From assembly GCF_000412185.1 (NCBI RefSeq), contig NZ_ASJA01000005.1, forward strand, positions 62,001 to 126,000: 64,000 nucleotides of DNA, written 5' to 3'. The stretch is from Euryhalocaulis caribicus. Lineage in GTDB: Bacteria > Pseudomonadota > Alphaproteobacteria > Caulobacterales > Maricaulaceae. Position 1 is the stretch's first letter. Every line of letters starts with the position of its first letter. Below are positions 8,661-17,969 of this stretch, in pieces. Made by a program: the position numbers and the translations under genes. The notes beneath the pieces were generated by a model. It saw only the letters and a program-made list of their open reading frames with translations. It was not told where the DNA came from and did no database searches.

Positions 8661-10204
8661 CCACGAGCACGAAAATGCGCCGCTATCAGGCGCCGGTCTG
8701 GGACGAACCCGTCATCATGGAAACCGGCGCGCCGGGCCGCCGGGGGCAGTTGTTCCCGGCCGGAGAAGGCGCTTTCGCCAGCGCCGGAACCACGGAGAGC
8801 CTTGTGCCAAAAGGCATGCAGCGGAAGTCCGCGCCCGCCCTTCCGGAAAATTCGGAACCCGACGTCCTGCGCCACTATCTGCATCTGTCGCAGGAGACGC
8901 TGGGCATGATGGGGGTGAACCTCTTTGGCACCTGCACGATGAAATATAATCCGCGGGTCAGCGAGAAGATCACGGCACGCCCTTATGTGGCGGATATTCA
9001 CCCGGACCAGCACGAAGACACGATGCAGGGCGCGCTGGAGGTGATTCATCGCTTCGACGCCATCATGCGCGAGCTGTCGGGCATGGATCAGTTCGTGTTT
9101 CAGGCTGCCGGCGGGGCCGATGCGGCCTATACGCAGGCCTGCGTGACGCGGGCCTATTTCGCTGCGAAAGGCGAGCTTTCCCAGCGAAATCAGATCATTA
9201 CCAGCATCCAGTCACACCCCTGCAATCCGGCGACGGCCGCGGCGGCGGGGTTCGAGGTGATAACCCTGCCGCTGGAAGAGGATGGATACCCGTCCCTCGA
9301 CGCCCTGAAAGCGGCCGTTTCGGACCGCACGGCCGCCCTGATGATCAACAACCCGGACGATATGGGCGTCTATAATCCGGAGATTAAGGAGTGGGTGCGC
9401 GTGGTCCATGAGGCCGGCGGGCTCTGCTTCTACGATCACGCCAATTTCAACGGGGTAATGGGTAAGATCCGTGCGCGCGAACTGGGTTTCGACGCCTGCA
9501 TGTTCATGCTGCACAAGACTTTCGGCGTGCCCAAGGGCGGCGGCGGACCGGCTGTCGGCGCCTATGGCTGCACGGCGGAGCTGGCCCCGTTCATGCCGGG
9601 CCCGCTGGTGACCGAAAAGGACGGCCATTACAGCCTGGACGACAGTTCAGACGTCTCGACCGGGCGGGTTCGGGAGTATCTGGGCAATGTCCATCAGGTC
9701 ATAAAAGCCTATGCCTGGACGCGCGCCATGGGCGCGGAAGGGCTGGACGAGGCCTGCAACATCTCCGTTCTGCTGAACAACTATATGGAAAAGCGCCTGC
9801 TGAAGATCCGCGGCGTGACCCGTTCGCATCCGGAAGGCGAGGCGTGGCGCATGGAAATGACGCGCTACAGCCTCGGAAAACTGTTCGAAGACACCGGGGT
9901 TACGGTCTTCGACGTACAGAATCGCATGGTGGATTTCGGCGTGGACGCCTTCTGGCTGAGCCACGAACCCTGGGTGGTGCCGGAGCCTTTCACCCCGGAA
10001 GCGGGCGAGATGTGGTCGAAAGAGGACATCGATTACTGGATCGACGTCCTGGCGCAGATCAGCGACGAGGCCTATAGCGACCCGGAAAAGGTCAAAAGCG
10101 CGCCGCATAATCAGGCAAAGGCGAAGCTGAAAGGCGAAACCCTGGACGATCCGGAGCGCTGGGCGACCACGTGGCGGGCCTATAAGCGCAAATGGGGCGT
10201 GTAG
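8657..10204 (+). CDS. Glycine dehydrogenase (decarboxylating) subunit-2-like protein
   Basis: Counterpart of the C-terminal half of P-protein and probable PLP-carrying subunit, paired with the gene just upstream. It has FGTCTMKYNPR (family: LGSCTMKYNP), YDHANFNG and the PLP-lysine motif HKTFGVPKGGGGP with Lys287. The motif in true GcvPB is HKTF.(T/P)PHGGGGP, so the His after Pro is replaced by Lys. ATG 8657 overlaps the upstream stop and has a perfect AGGAGG at 8641-8646. 515 residues is near the usual length. Together with the upstream half it probably forms an alpha2beta2-type PLP enzyme acting on an amino acid other than, or besides, glycine; a terminator follows. Confidence 0.82.
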   Translation: MTTSTKMRRYQAPVWDEPVIMETGAPGRRGQLFPAGEGAFASAGTTESLVPKGMQRKSAPALPENSEPDVLRHYLHLSQETLGMMGVNLFGTCTMKYNPRVSEKITARPYVADIHPDQHEDTMQGALEVIHRFDAIMRELSGMDQFVFQAAGGADAAYTQACVTRAYFAAKGELSQRNQIITSIQSHPCNPATAAAAGFEVITLPLEEDGYPSLDALKAAVSDRTAALMINNPDDMGVYNPEIKEWVRVVHEAGGLCFYDHANFNGVMGKIRARELGFDACMFMLHKTFGVPKGGGGPAVGAYGCTAELAPFMPGPLVTEKDGHYSLDDSSDVSTGRVREYLGNVHQVIKAYAWTRAMGAEGLDEACNISVLLNNYMEKRLLKIRGVTRSHPEGEAWRMEMTRYSLGKLFEDTGVTVFDVQNRMVDFGVDAFWLSHEPWVVPEPFTPEAGEMWSKEDIDYWIDVLAQISDEAYSDPEKVKSAPHNQAKAKLKGETLDDPERWATTWRAYKRKWGV

Positions 10205-10239
10205 AAAGCGCCTCTTTTTGAAGCCTTAAATATACAAAG

Positions 10240-10285
10240 ACGGCGTCAGAACTGGCCTGTTTCAGGGGTTCTGACGCCGTTTTTT
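10240..10285 (+). terminator. Intrinsic terminator after GcvP-like operon
   Basis: 13-bp perfect stem (ACGGCGTCAGAAC at 10240-10252, GTTCTGACGCCGT at 10268-10280) followed by TTTTTT. It separates the operon from the convergent aminotransferase gene. Confidence 0.88.
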
Positions 10286-10303
10286 GTGCGTATCGAGCCC
10301 CGT

Positions 10304-11692
10304 TCAGGGCGTCCAGACGCCCTCTTTCTGCAGCTCGCCCGCCACCTGATCGGCCGATTCACGCGCTGCATTCACCACTGTTTTGATGTCTTCGTCGCTG
10401 ATGATGAAGGGCGGAGAGAAGGCAATGGAGTCGCCATTGGGCAGGGCGCGGCTGATAACGCCGCGTTCCAGCATCGCCTGTACGATCCGCGGACCGACCT
10501 TCAGCGCCGGGTCAAACGCCTCCGGCGCGTCCTTTCTGGCCACGAATTCGACCGCGCCGATCAGCGCCCGGCCTCGGATTTCGCCCGTCAGAGGGTGATC
10601 GGCGAACGCATTCTGCAGGGCATTGTGCAGCGTTTCGCCCCGATCCGCGCACGCCTGGGTCAGGTTTTCATTCTCGATCAGGTCCAGATTGGCCATCGCC
10701 GCGGCCGCCGCGACGGGGTGGGCGGTGTAGGTATAGCCGTGTCCGAAGGCGCCATACTGGCTGCCGCCCTCGATGATCGTGCGCCAGACTTTCTCGGAAA
10801 CCAGGCACGCTGAGAGCGGGATATAGGCGGACGTGATGCCTTTCGCGACGGTCATCATGTCCGGTTCGATGCCAAAAACATCCGATCCGTAGGTCTGGCC
10901 CAGCCGCCCGAAGCCGCAAATCACCTCGTCCGCGATCAGAAGAATGTCATGTTTTTTCAGGACATCCTGAAGCGCGGCGTAATAGCCCGCCGGGGGCTCG
11001 ATAACGCCGCCGGCGCCCATGATCGGCTCGACGATCATCGCCGCGATCGTATCCGCGCCTTCATCCCGGATCAGGGATTCCAGATCGTCCATCAGCTTGT
11101 CGACGAATTCCGCATCGCTGAGGCCGAAACCCTCCCAGAGCCGGTGCGGGGCGGTGGTGTGTTTGACGAAGGGCAGCGGCAGATCGAAACCGGAATGCAG
11201 GCCCGGCAGGCCTGTCATGCCGCCCGACATCACCGTGACGCCATGATAGCCGCGGGTGCGGGCGATGATCTTCTTTTTCTTCGGGAGGCCGCGCGCATTA
11301 TTGTAATACCAGGCCAGCTTGACCTGGGTGTCGTTGGCGTCCGAGCCGGAATTGCCGAAAAACACCTTGGACATGTTCGCCGGGGCGCTTTCGATCAGCC
11401 GCTGGGCGAGCAGGATCGGGGTTTCGCAGGCCATGGACGAGAAAGAGTGATAATAGCTGAGCCGCTTGGCCTGATCGGCCATGGCGTCGGCGATTTCGGC
11501 GCGGCCATAGCCGGCGTTCACGCACCACAACCCGGCCATCGCGTCGATGAAGCTGTCACCCGCATCGTCTGTCAGGCGCACGCCCGAACCTTCGCGGATG
11601 ACCAGTTTCGGTCCGTCCCGCTCATGGTCGCCCAGCGCTGTGAAGGGGTGAAACAGATAGCTCTTGTCTAGCTCCGCCAAACGTCCCGGCAT
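10304..11692 (-). CDS. Class III (omega) aminotransferase
   Basis: PLP-dependent aminotransferase that moves an amino group from a terminal amine or omega-amino acid to pyruvate or another keto acid. Signatures are [30 protein letters not shown], the [11 protein letters not shown] Asp region and the PLP lysine in [10 protein letters not shown] choose ATG 11692 because CAGGAG lies 8 bases upstream and the family N-terminus (YLFHPFT) follows; the frame is open for 49 more codons. It gives 462 residues, the usual length. It is divergent from a GabD-like aldehyde dehydrogenase, which would oxidise the semialdehyde product. The shared intergenic region carries GTTCGC palindromes. A paralogue lies at 32804-34161. 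Confidence 0.9.
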   Translation of the reverse strand: MPGRLAELDKSYLFHPFTALGDHERDGPKLVIREGSGVRLTDDAGDSFIDAMAGLWCVNAGYGRAEIADAMADQAKRLSYYHSFSSMACETPILLAQRLIESAPANMSKVFFGNSGSDANDTQVKLAWYYNNARGLPKKKKIIARTRGYHGVTVMSGGMTGLPGLHSGFDLPLPFVKHTTAPHRLWEGFGLSDAEFVDKLMDDLESLIRDEGADTIAAMIVEPIMGAGGVIEPPAGYYAALQDVLKKHDILLIADEVICGFGRLGQTYGSDVFGIEPDMMTVAKGITSAYIPLSACLVSEKVWRTIIEGGSQYGAFGHGYTYTAHPVAAAAAMANLDLIENENLTQACADRGETLHNALQNAFADHPLTGEIRGRALIGAVEFVARKDAPEAFDPALKVGPRIVQAMLERGVISRALPNGDSIAFSPPFIISDEDIKTVVNAARESADQVAGELQKEGVWTP

Positions 11693-11726
11693 TGCGGCGT
11701 CTCCTGTCTGATACCGTAAATTATTT

Positions 11727-11742
11727 TCGAACGTATGTTCGC
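11727..11742. promoter_or_regulatory. Candidate IclR operator, site 1
   Basis: TCGAACGTATGTTCGC: arms CGAAC/GTTCG around GTAT. It matches the GCGAAC-N4-GTTCGC pattern seen at 13348 and 16973 and lies 35 bases upstream of the aminotransferase start, where it could block or recruit RNA polymerase. Confidence 0.5.
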
Positions 11743-11840
11743 AGATGTCCGGCGCCTTTTCAATTTGCTTTGCGATATAGGGTTTTTGAGGCGCTGATGG
11801 CCGGAAAGCGGAAGAAAAACGAGGTTGAGGCGTCGTCATT

Positions 11841-11876
11841 ATGTTCGCTATAAGAACATTAAAATATATAGCGAAC
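11841..11876. promoter_or_regulatory. Candidate operator pair between aminotransferase and aldehyde dehydrogenase
   Basis: Perfect 10-bp inverted repeat GTTCGCTATA (11843-11852) and TATAGCGAAC (11867-11876) separated by 14 bases; the left part also forms ATGTTC-N7-GAACAT. The word ATGTTCGCTAT recurs at 21227-21237. It ends 10 bases before the aldehyde dehydrogenase start. Confidence 0.5.
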
Positions 11877-11886
11877 GGAATTGGCG

Positions 11887-13347
11887 ATGATCGAGCTACA
11901 AGACAAATCCCTGCTTCAGACCGGTCTTTTCATGGGCGGCGCGTGGCGCGAGGCAAGCACGGGGGAGACATTCGCCGTCACTGATCCGGCGACGGGCGAG
12001 ATTATCGCCGAGTGCGCCAAGGGAGGCGCGGAAGATGCCGAGGCGGCCGTCGCCGCGGCAGAGGCGGCGCAAGACGACTGGGCGGCGCGCCCGGCCAAGG
12101 AACGCGCCGGCATTCTTGGAAAATTCTATCATCTGATTGTCGAAAACGCGGACGATCTGGCGCAGATCCTGACCGCCGAACAGGGCAAACCCCTGGCTGA
12201 GGCGCGCGGGGAAATCCTTTATGGCGCGGCGTTTTTCGAATGGTACGCCGAGGAAGCCAAGCGGGTTTATGGCGAGACGATTCCCACGCCCAATCGCGGC
12301 CAGCGTTTGCTGGTTCTGCGCCAACCGATCGGAGTTTGCGCGGCGATCACGCCGTGGAACTTCCCGATGGCCATGATTGCGCGCAAGGCCGCCCCGGCGC
12401 TGGCGGCGGGCTGCACGATGGTTTTGAAGCCTGCAACGTCGACGCCGCTATCGGCGCTGGCGCTGGGCGAGCTGGCGCGCCGGGCGGGCGTGCCGGACGG
12501 GGTTTTCAGCATTGTTCCGGGGCCGGCCTCCACGGTGGGCGATACGCTGGTCGCCAGTGACGCCGTGCGGAAGATCACCTTCACGGGCTCCACCGATGTC
12601 GGCCGCACCCTGATGTCGCGGGCGGCCGGCAACATCAAGAAATTGTCGCTGGAGCTGGGCGGCAACGCGCCGGTTCTTGTCTTTGAAGACGCCGATATAG
12701 ATGTCGCCGTGCGGGGCGCGATTGCGTCCAAGTTCCGCAATGCCGGCCAGACCTGTGTATGCGCTAACCGGATTTATGTTCACGATGCGATCTATGACCG
12801 GTTCAGCGAGGCCTTCACCAGGGCCGTAAAAGCCATGAAAGTCGGCCCCGGAAGGGAGGCGGGCACGGAGATTGGCCCGATGATCGACGAGGCGGCACTG
12901 GAGAAGGTGGAGGAGCATGTCAGCGATTGCGTCGACAAGGGCGGAACGGTCGCCGCCGGAGGGCAAAGGCACGCGCTGGGCGGCACCTATTACGAACCCA
13001 CGGTTTTGACCGGCGCGATTCAGTCCATGCTGATCGCGCACGAGGAGACGTTCGGCCCGGTTGCGCCGCTATTCCGGTTTTCCTGTGAAACAGAAGCGAT
13101 TCAGCTGGCGAACGACACGGAATACGGACTGGCGGCTTATCTGTTTACCCGCGATGCGGCGCGCCAGTGGCGCGTTGGCGAGGGGCTGGAGTTCGGCGTG
13201 GTGGGCGTAAACACAGGGATTGTCTCTTACGAGGGCGCGCCCTTTGGCGGAATGAAGGCCTCGGGGGTGGGCCGCGAGGGGTCGCGGCATGGCATTGACG
13301 AGTTCCTGGAGACTAAGTACCTCTGCATAGGTGAGATAGGAAGCTAG
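11887..13347 (+). CDS. NAD(P)-dependent succinate-semialdehyde dehydrogenase family (GabD-like)
   Basis: Aldehyde dehydrogenase oxidising an aldehyde, by family likely succinate semialdehyde or a related omega-oxo acid, to the carboxylate. Catalytic Glu256 lies in LELGGNAP and Cys290 in [11 protein letters not shown]; the nucleotide site shows [10 protein letters not shown] and FTGSTDVGR. 486 residues is standard for GabD. I start at ATG 11887; an in-frame TTG six bases earlier is less likely. Divergent from a class III aminotransferase, with which it would make a transamination-then-oxidation pair. An IclR gene starts 43 bases after its stop, so they may be cotranscribed or share control. 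Confidence 0.9.
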   Translation: MIELQDKSLLQTGLFMGGAWREASTGETFAVTDPATGEIIAECAKGGAEDAEAAVAAAEAAQDDWAARPAKERAGILGKFYHLIVENADDLAQILTAEQGKPLAEARGEILYGAAFFEWYAEEAKRVYGETIPTPNRGQRLLVLRQPIGVCAAITPWNFPMAMIARKAAPALAAGCTMVLKPATSTPLSALALGELARRAGVPDGVFSIVPGPASTVGDTLVASDAVRKITFTGSTDVGRTLMSRAAGNIKKLSLELGGNAPVLVFEDADIDVAVRGAIASKFRNAGQTCVCANRIYVHDAIYDRFSEAFTRAVKAMKVGPGREAGTEIGPMIDEAALEKVEEHVSDCVDKGGTVAAGGQRHALGGTYYEPTVLTGAIQSMLIAHEETFGPVAPLFRFSCETEAIQLANDTEYGLAAYLFTRDAARQWRVGEGLEFGVVGVNTGIVSYEGAPFGGMKASGVGREGSRHGIDEFLETKYLCIGEIGS

Positions 13348-13363
13348 GCGAACGCATGTTTGC
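13348..13363. promoter_or_regulatory. Candidate IclR operator, site 2 (autoregulation)
   Basis: GCGAACGCATGTTTGC, a GCGAAC-N4-GTTCGC palindrome with one mismatch, directly after the aldehyde dehydrogenase stop and 27 bases before the IclR start. Its position suits autorepression. Confidence 0.5.
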
Positions 13364-13390
13364 AAGCATGCAGTTCGAGCCCAAAAAATA

Positions 13391-14173
13391 ATGCCAACAA
13401 AAACCAAAGAAGAGACCAGCAGCCGCGATTACGTGAATTCGTTTGCGCGCGGCCTGGAAGTCATTCGTGTTTTTACACGCGCAAAGCCGAGAATGACGCT
13501 GAGCGAGGTCGCCAAGGCGACCGACATGACGCGCGCGACCGCGCGCCGGTTCCTGCTGACCCTTGTTCAAGAGGGTTACATGGAATCCGATAACAAGCAC
13601 TTCATGCTGCGGCCGAAGATCCTGGATCTTGGCTATTCTGTGCTGTCTTCAATGGAAATCTGGGACGTTGCGCAGCCGATCATGCAGCAACTGGCCGACA
13701 AGCTGCAGGAATGCTGCTTCGCCGTGGTGCTGCAGGAGCATTCGGTGATCTACACCGCGCGCGCCACCTCCAACCGCTATGTCAGCGTCGGCATCAGCGT
13801 CGGCAGCCGGGTGCCCGCGCACACGGTATCCTCCGGCCGGGTGCTTCTGGCGGCATTGTCGGAAGAAGAGCTTCTGAAATATCTCGATGAAGCCGAACTG
13901 GTGAAGTACACGCCCAACACGATCACCTCCAAGGTCAAGCTGAAGAGCGAGATCGACCAGACCCGGCTGGACGGCTGGGCGATTGTCGACCAGGAGCTGG
14001 AAATCGGGCTTCGCTCCATTTCCGTGCCCATCAAGGATGCGACGGGCCGGGTCGTGGCGGCGCTCAACATGCCGTGCCCCAGCGCCCGTATCTCGTTCGA
14101 CGAGATGCGCACCCGCGTTCTGACCGAGTTGATGACCGCGTCGAACCAGATCACCGCCGGCCTTATGCGCTAA
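13391..14173 (+). CDS. IclR-family transcriptional regulator
   Basis: One-component regulator of 260 residues. The N-terminal winged helix-turn-helix spans about residues 18-75 (LSEVAKATDMTRATARRFLLT) and the C-terminal ligand-binding domain about 90-255, including RVPAHTVSSGRVLLAAL and the ISVPIKDATGRVVAALN segment typical of IclR and PcaU-like proteins. It probably senses an aromatic, keto or amino acid catabolite and controls the surrounding block. Four sites with GCGAAC-N4-GTTCGC symmetry lie at neighbouring promoters, including its own. The stop overlaps the stop of the convergent dehydrogenase gene (CTAA). No strong ribosome site is visible before ATG 13391. Confidence 0.92.
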   Translation: MPTKTKEETSSRDYVNSFARGLEVIRVFTRAKPRMTLSEVAKATDMTRATARRFLLTLVQEGYMESDNKHFMLRPKILDLGYSVLSSMEIWDVAQPIMQQLADKLQECCFAVVLQEHSVIYTARATSNRYVSVGISVGSRVPAHTVSSGRVLLAALSEEELLKYLDEAELVKYTPNTITSKVKLKSEIDQTRLDGWAIVDQELEIGLRSISVPIKDATGRVVAALNMPCPSARISFDEMRTRVLTELMTASNQITAGLMR

Positions 14174-15141
14174 CCGTCCGCGCCGGCGTCCCGGCGCCGG
14201 AACGCGGCCAGCCGCATCAGGGCGTTCTCCCGCCAGCGCACGCGGGACTCCCATTCTTCCATCGGCAATTGCCGCCTTCGGGCGGTCTCAACCGTTTTGA
14301 CCATCTCGGGCGTCCAGGGATCGTCCTGTCCGCGTTCGCGGCCCATTTTCAGATAGGCCGGACCCATCTTTTCGGCGTGGGAGGCGATGCCGCCCCGGGT
14401 GTTCAGGTCCACGGTCTCGAACGGCCCGCTGACTGACCAGCGCATGCCCAGCGCATCCCTGACCACTTCATCTATGGCCTCGGGCGTCGCGACCCCGTCG
14501 CGGACAAGGCAATAGGCCTCGCGAAGGATTGCGCCCTGAAGGCGGTTGAAGACCAGCCCGTTGGCTTCCTTCCCGATCAGGACCGGCTGGAATCCCGCGG
14601 CCGCCATCTGGCGCATGGCGGAATCGGTCGCCGCGGCGGAGGTGAATTCCGCCGGGGCGACCTCCAGAACCGGAATGACGTGGGGCGGATTGACCGGGTG
14701 CAAGATCAGGCAGCGGTCGCGGTGCGGCAGGTCCGCGGCGATTTCGCTGGCCAGAAGGGCGGAAGAGGCGCTGGCCAGAACGGCGTCGTCCGGCGCGTAT
14801 TCGCCCAGCGTCCTGAATATCTGTTGCTTCAGCGCAAGCTTTTCCGGCGCGCATTCGATGACCAGCGAGACGCCTTCGGCGGCCTTTTCCAGGTCGGTGA
14901 ACAGGGACAGGCGCTCAAGCGCGGCATCGGGGTCAGCCGTGGTCAGGCCGGCATCGCGGAGTGTTTCCAGCCGCGCGCGGGTTTCCGCCGGAACCTGTTT
15001 CAGCCGCGCCGCGTCCGGATCCTGAAGCTGTACGGACCGGCCGGAGGACAGCAGGGATACGGCGAAGGATACGCCGATGCTGCCGCCGCCAATAATGGCG
15101 GCGGGGCGGTGTTCCGGGCTGGCGTCCTGTTGCACTGTCAT
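14170..15141 (-). CDS. 3-hydroxyacyl-CoA dehydrogenase family enzyme (carnitine/gulonate dehydrogenase-like)
   Basis: NAD-dependent dehydrogenase of the family with L-carnitine dehydrogenase, lambda-crystallin/L-gulonate 3-dehydrogenase and hydroxybutyryl-CoA dehydrogenase. The Rossmann motif is GGGSIGVSFA, the NAD-domain motif LHPVNPPHVIPVLEV, and the helical C-terminal domain has NRLQGAILREAY and GMRWSVSGPFETVDLN. The LHPVNPP and GP-ET spacing look more like carnitine/gulonate enzymes than acyl-CoA ones. ATG 15141 follows GGGAG; the frame extends 33 codons further back without support. 323 residues is normal. The product, a 3-keto acid, could feed the BKACE at 5011. Confidence 0.82.
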   Translation of the reverse strand: MTVQQDASPEHRPAAIIGGGSIGVSFAVSLLSSGRSVQLQDPDAARLKQVPAETRARLETLRDAGLTTADPDAALERLSLFTDLEKAAEGVSLVIECAPEKLALKQQIFRTLGEYAPDDAVLASASSALLASEIAADLPHRDRCLILHPVNPPHVIPVLEVAPAEFTSAAATDSAMRQMAAAGFQPVLIGKEANGLVFNRLQGAILREAYCLVRDGVATPEAIDEVVRDALGMRWSVSGPFETVDLNTRGGIASHAEKMGPAYLKMGRERGQDDPWTPEMVKTVETARRRQLPMEEWESRVRWRENALMRLAAFRRRDAGADG

Positions 15142-15245
15142 AGGCTCCCGAGATCGTTTTGTTCGGTGTGCGACCTTATGTACTCTGTGTAAAGAGTTTG
15201 CGGGGCGGCAAATCAGCCGTTCGCGGGACAGGGAGATCATTTCAG

Positions 15246-16961
15246 ATGCGCGTCAGGCTGGATGGCGTTGATCGCGGTGAAAAGACCGTTGCGCTCTCTT
15301 TCGAGGGCGCGGCGCTGGCCGCCTATCCCGGCGAGACCGTGGCCGCGGCCATGATCGCAGCCGGTGAATGGCGTTTCCGCTCGACTCGCGGCGGCGAGGA
15401 CCGCGGCCCGTTCTGCGGCATGGGCGTCTGTGGCGACTGCCTGGTGGAGATCGATGGCGTGTTGAAACGCGCCTGTCTGGAGCCGGTGCGGGACGGCGCC
15501 GATATACGCCGCGCACAGCCCAAGGCGCGCGCGCCGCGCGGGGCGGACGCCGCCGCGCCGGATCACCGCGAAACCGCTGCCGACCTTCTTGTCATCGGCG
15601 CCGGACCGGCGGGATTGATGGCGGCGAAGACCGCCGCCGAAGCCGGTTTGCAGGTGCTGGTGGTGGATGAGCGGGCCAAGGCGGGCGGACAATATTTCAA
15701 GCAGCCGGGATCGGGATTTGGCGTCGACGAAGCGCAGCTGGACAAGCAGTTCCGGGAAGGCCGGGCGCTGTTCCGCGACACGGAAGCCGCGGGCGTAACC
15801 TTCCTGTTTGACGGCACGGTCTGGGGCATATTCGGACCGGGCGATGTCGCCGTTGCGGCGCCGGAAGCCAGCTACCGCATCGCGGCGAAAAAGCTGATCC
15901 TGGCGCCGGGCGCCTATGAGCGCAGCGCGCCGTTTCCGGGCTGGACGATGCCGGGCGTCATCACCACGGGGGCGGCGCAGACGCTGTTGCGATCCGCGCA
16001 GGTCTCGCCGGGGCGGCGTGTTCTGGTGGCCGGCAACGGGCCGCTGAATGTCCAGCTGGCGCGGGAGCTTACGCGGGCGGGGGCCGATGTCGTGGCGGTC
16101 GTGGAAACCGCTGCGGCGCCGGGTATTGGCGATGTCGGGCAGGTGGCGGCCATGGCCGCGGCCGCCCCCGGCCTGATGCGCGAGGGGCTGGGCCATGTGG
16201 CGGCGCTGCGCCTGGCCGGCGTGCCGATGATCTATCGGTCCGCCGTGGTCCGCGCCGAAGGCGAAGGGCGCGTAGAGCGCGCCGCTATCGCGCCGATCGG
16301 CGCCGATGGCCGGCAGGCGGGGCCTGAGACCTGGCATGACGTGGACGCTTTGTGCCTGGGCTATGGCTTCCTGCCGCAGAGCGAGCTGGCGCGCTCTCTG
16401 GGCTGCGCGCACGACTATGACCCGGTGCGCAAGGCGCTGACCGTGAGGCGGGAAGATAACGGGGCGACGTCCGTCGACGGCGTCTATGTGGTTGGCGATG
16501 GCGGCGGGCTGGGGGGCGCGCGCGTGGCGCTGAGCCAGGGCTTCCTCGCCGGGGCGGACGCCGCCGCGGCGCTGGACAGGCCGGTGGACGGGGCGGCGCT
16601 TGCCGCGGCGCGCCGGGTTCTGAACCGTCACCGCCGCTTCCAGAACGCCTTGTGGACGCTTTACGCCGCGCCGGTCATCACTGACCAGCTGGCCAAGGAC
16701 GACACATTGATCTGCCGGTGCGAGGAAGTCAGCCGCGGGCGTCTGGCGGAATCGATTGAAGAAGGCAATTCGGGGCCGGGCGCCTTCAAGCAGGCCACGC
16801 GGGCCGGGATGGGACGCTGTCAGGGGCGCTATTGCGCCGGGGTGATCGCGGAAATGAGGAACCGGGGCGCGGCGCCCGCCGAACGCGATGACCGCCAGCA
16901 CTTCGCCCCGCGGGCCCCGTTCAAGCCCGTTCCCATCCGGCAGATCGCAAAATCAGATTAG
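15246..16961 (+). CDS. FAD/[2Fe-2S] opine-oxidase-like dehydrogenase, large subunit
   Basis: Flavoprotein resembling the A subunit of octopine/nopaline oxidase, HcnB of cyanide synthase and the alpha subunit of heteromeric amino acid dehydrogenases. Order: an N-terminal [2Fe-2S] domain (FCGMGVCGDC then RAC, about residues 55-80); FAD-binding GAGPAGLMAA; a NAD(P)/FAD pyridine-nucleotide domain with VAGNGPLNVQLA; and a C-terminal BFD-like [2Fe-2S] segment CRCEEVSRG...CQGRYC. ATG 15246 follows GGGAG; 571 residues. Its likely partner is the DAO-type subunit at 20060-21184, with an ABC importer encoded between them, as in Agrobacterium opine regions. Substrate by context: an opine or N-alkyl amino acid, releasing amino acid plus keto acid or aldehyde. 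Confidence 0.85.
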   Translation: MRVRLDGVDRGEKTVALSFEGAALAAYPGETVAAAMIAAGEWRFRSTRGGEDRGPFCGMGVCGDCLVEIDGVLKRACLEPVRDGADIRRAQPKARAPRGADAAAPDHRETAADLLVIGAGPAGLMAAKTAAEAGLQVLVVDERAKAGGQYFKQPGSGFGVDEAQLDKQFREGRALFRDTEAAGVTFLFDGTVWGIFGPGDVAVAAPEASYRIAAKKLILAPGAYERSAPFPGWTMPGVITTGAAQTLLRSAQVSPGRRVLVAGNGPLNVQLARELTRAGADVVAVVETAAAPGIGDVGQVAAMAAAAPGLMREGLGHVAALRLAGVPMIYRSAVVRAEGEGRVERAAIAPIGADGRQAGPETWHDVDALCLGYGFLPQSELARSLGCAHDYDPVRKALTVRREDNGATSVDGVYVVGDGGGLGGARVALSQGFLAGADAAAALDRPVDGAALAAARRVLNRHRRFQNALWTLYAAPVITDQLAKDDTLICRCEEVSRGRLAESIEEGNSGPGAFKQATRAGMGRCQGRYCAGVIAEMRNRGAAPAERDDRQHFAPRAPFKPVPIRQIAKSD

Positions 16962-16972
16962 CGCGCATATTT

Positions 16973-16988
16973 GCGACCAATCGTTCGC
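16973..16988. promoter_or_regulatory. Candidate IclR operator, site 3
   Basis: GCGACCAATCGTTCGC, one mismatch from GCGAAC-N4-GTTCGC, 12 bases after the flavoprotein stop and upstream of the ABC importer genes. Confidence 0.45.
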
Positions 16989-17115
16989 ACTGTGAACTTT
17001 TTACTTGACCCTGACGGGGGCATTTTCCAGTCTCCCCTGCAACGGGTTGATAAAATCCGGCAAGCGCAAATCCGGGAATTTGCGGCACGGGGCTGGAATG
17101 GGGAGTGGCGGAAAC

Positions 17116-17925
17116 ATGGTCGTTCGATTGATTGCGGGACTGGCGGCGTTGAGCCTCGCTCTGTTTGCGGCGGCCTGCTCTGACCCGGGCGATTCCACGG
17201 GCGAAAATGGCGCGGAAGTTCTGCGCGTCGGCGTCAATCCGAACTTCCCGCCGATGAGCTATTACGGCGACCAGAACCAGCTTCAGGGCTTCGACGTGGA
17301 TATCGCGCAGGCCATCGCCGACCGGATGGGGCGGGAGCTGGAGCTGGTGCCCACCGAAGCGGCGCAGCGCGTGCCGTTCCTGACATCGGGACGGATCGAC
17401 CTGTCGCTTGGCGCGCTGACGCGCACGCCCGAACGCCAGGAAGTGATCGATTTCACCATACCGCTGCATACCGAAGCGATGGGCGTGCTGACGACCGCGG
17501 AGCTGGACGTCGACTCCTATGAGGATCTCAATCGCGAGGACGTGACGCTATCCAATATGCGCGGCAATAATTCGGTCGCGGTGCTGGAAGAGAGGCTGCC
17601 AAAGGCGCGAAAACTGCTGGTCGACGGCAATGCGGATGTGGTGCGCGCCATCGCGCAGGGCCGCGCCGACGCGATGGTGGAGAATGTCGATTTCTTCATC
17701 GGTTTCACCAAGAATTACAAGAATATAGACTGGGTCGTCCTGGACGATCCGATCCTGGTCGAGTTCTGCGCCGTGGGCGTTGCCAAGGGCAATGACGCGC
17801 TGCGTCAGGAGGTCAACGAAGTCCTGCGCGAATTGCATTCCAGCGGCGTGGTGAACGCCACGTGGGAGCAATGGTATGGCGGGGAGATGACCGTTCCGAT
17901 CAAGCCCGAAGATCTGGCCGGCTAG
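17116..17925 (+). CDS. ABC transporter substrate-binding lipoprotein (family 3, polar amino acid/opine type)
   Basis: Periplasmic binding protein of solute-binding family 3. A lipoprotein signal (ALSLALFAAAC, lipobox LFAAAC at about residue 21) follows ATG 17116, which has GGGAG upstream; an ATG at 17098 would add six residues. Family marks are LRVGVNPNFPPMSYY, GFDVDIAQAIADRMG and LSLGALTRTPERQEVIDFT. The 269 residues contain both lobes. First gene of a four-gene importer operon (binding protein, two permeases, ATPase) lying between the two halves of an opine-oxidase-like enzyme, which suggests the imported compound is that enzyme's substrate. Confidence 0.92.
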   Translation: MVVRLIAGLAALSLALFAAACSDPGDSTGENGAEVLRVGVNPNFPPMSYYGDQNQLQGFDVDIAQAIADRMGRELELVPTEAAQRVPFLTSGRIDLSLGALTRTPERQEVIDFTIPLHTEAMGVLTTAELDVDSYEDLNREDVTLSNMRGNNSVAVLEERLPKARKLLVDGNADVVRAIAQGRADAMVENVDFFIGFTKNYKNIDWVVLDDPILVEFCAVGVAKGNDALRQEVNEVLRELHSSGVVNATWEQWYGGEMTVPIKPEDLAG

Positions 17926-17969
17926 CCGTTCGCTGAGCGGCGGAAACCGGCGGGGAGGGCGGTTCGCGC

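Noticed and set aside
7245-10204. Housekeeping glycine cleavage operon
   Set aside because: No gcvT, gcvH or lpd nearby and the motifs are diverged, so I annotate the genes only as GcvP-like.
15161-15175. GTTCGGTGTGCGACC between the dehydrogenase and flavoprotein genes as a fifth IclR site
   Set aside because: The half-sites face the opposite way from the other sites and match poorly, so I left it out of the candidate regulon.
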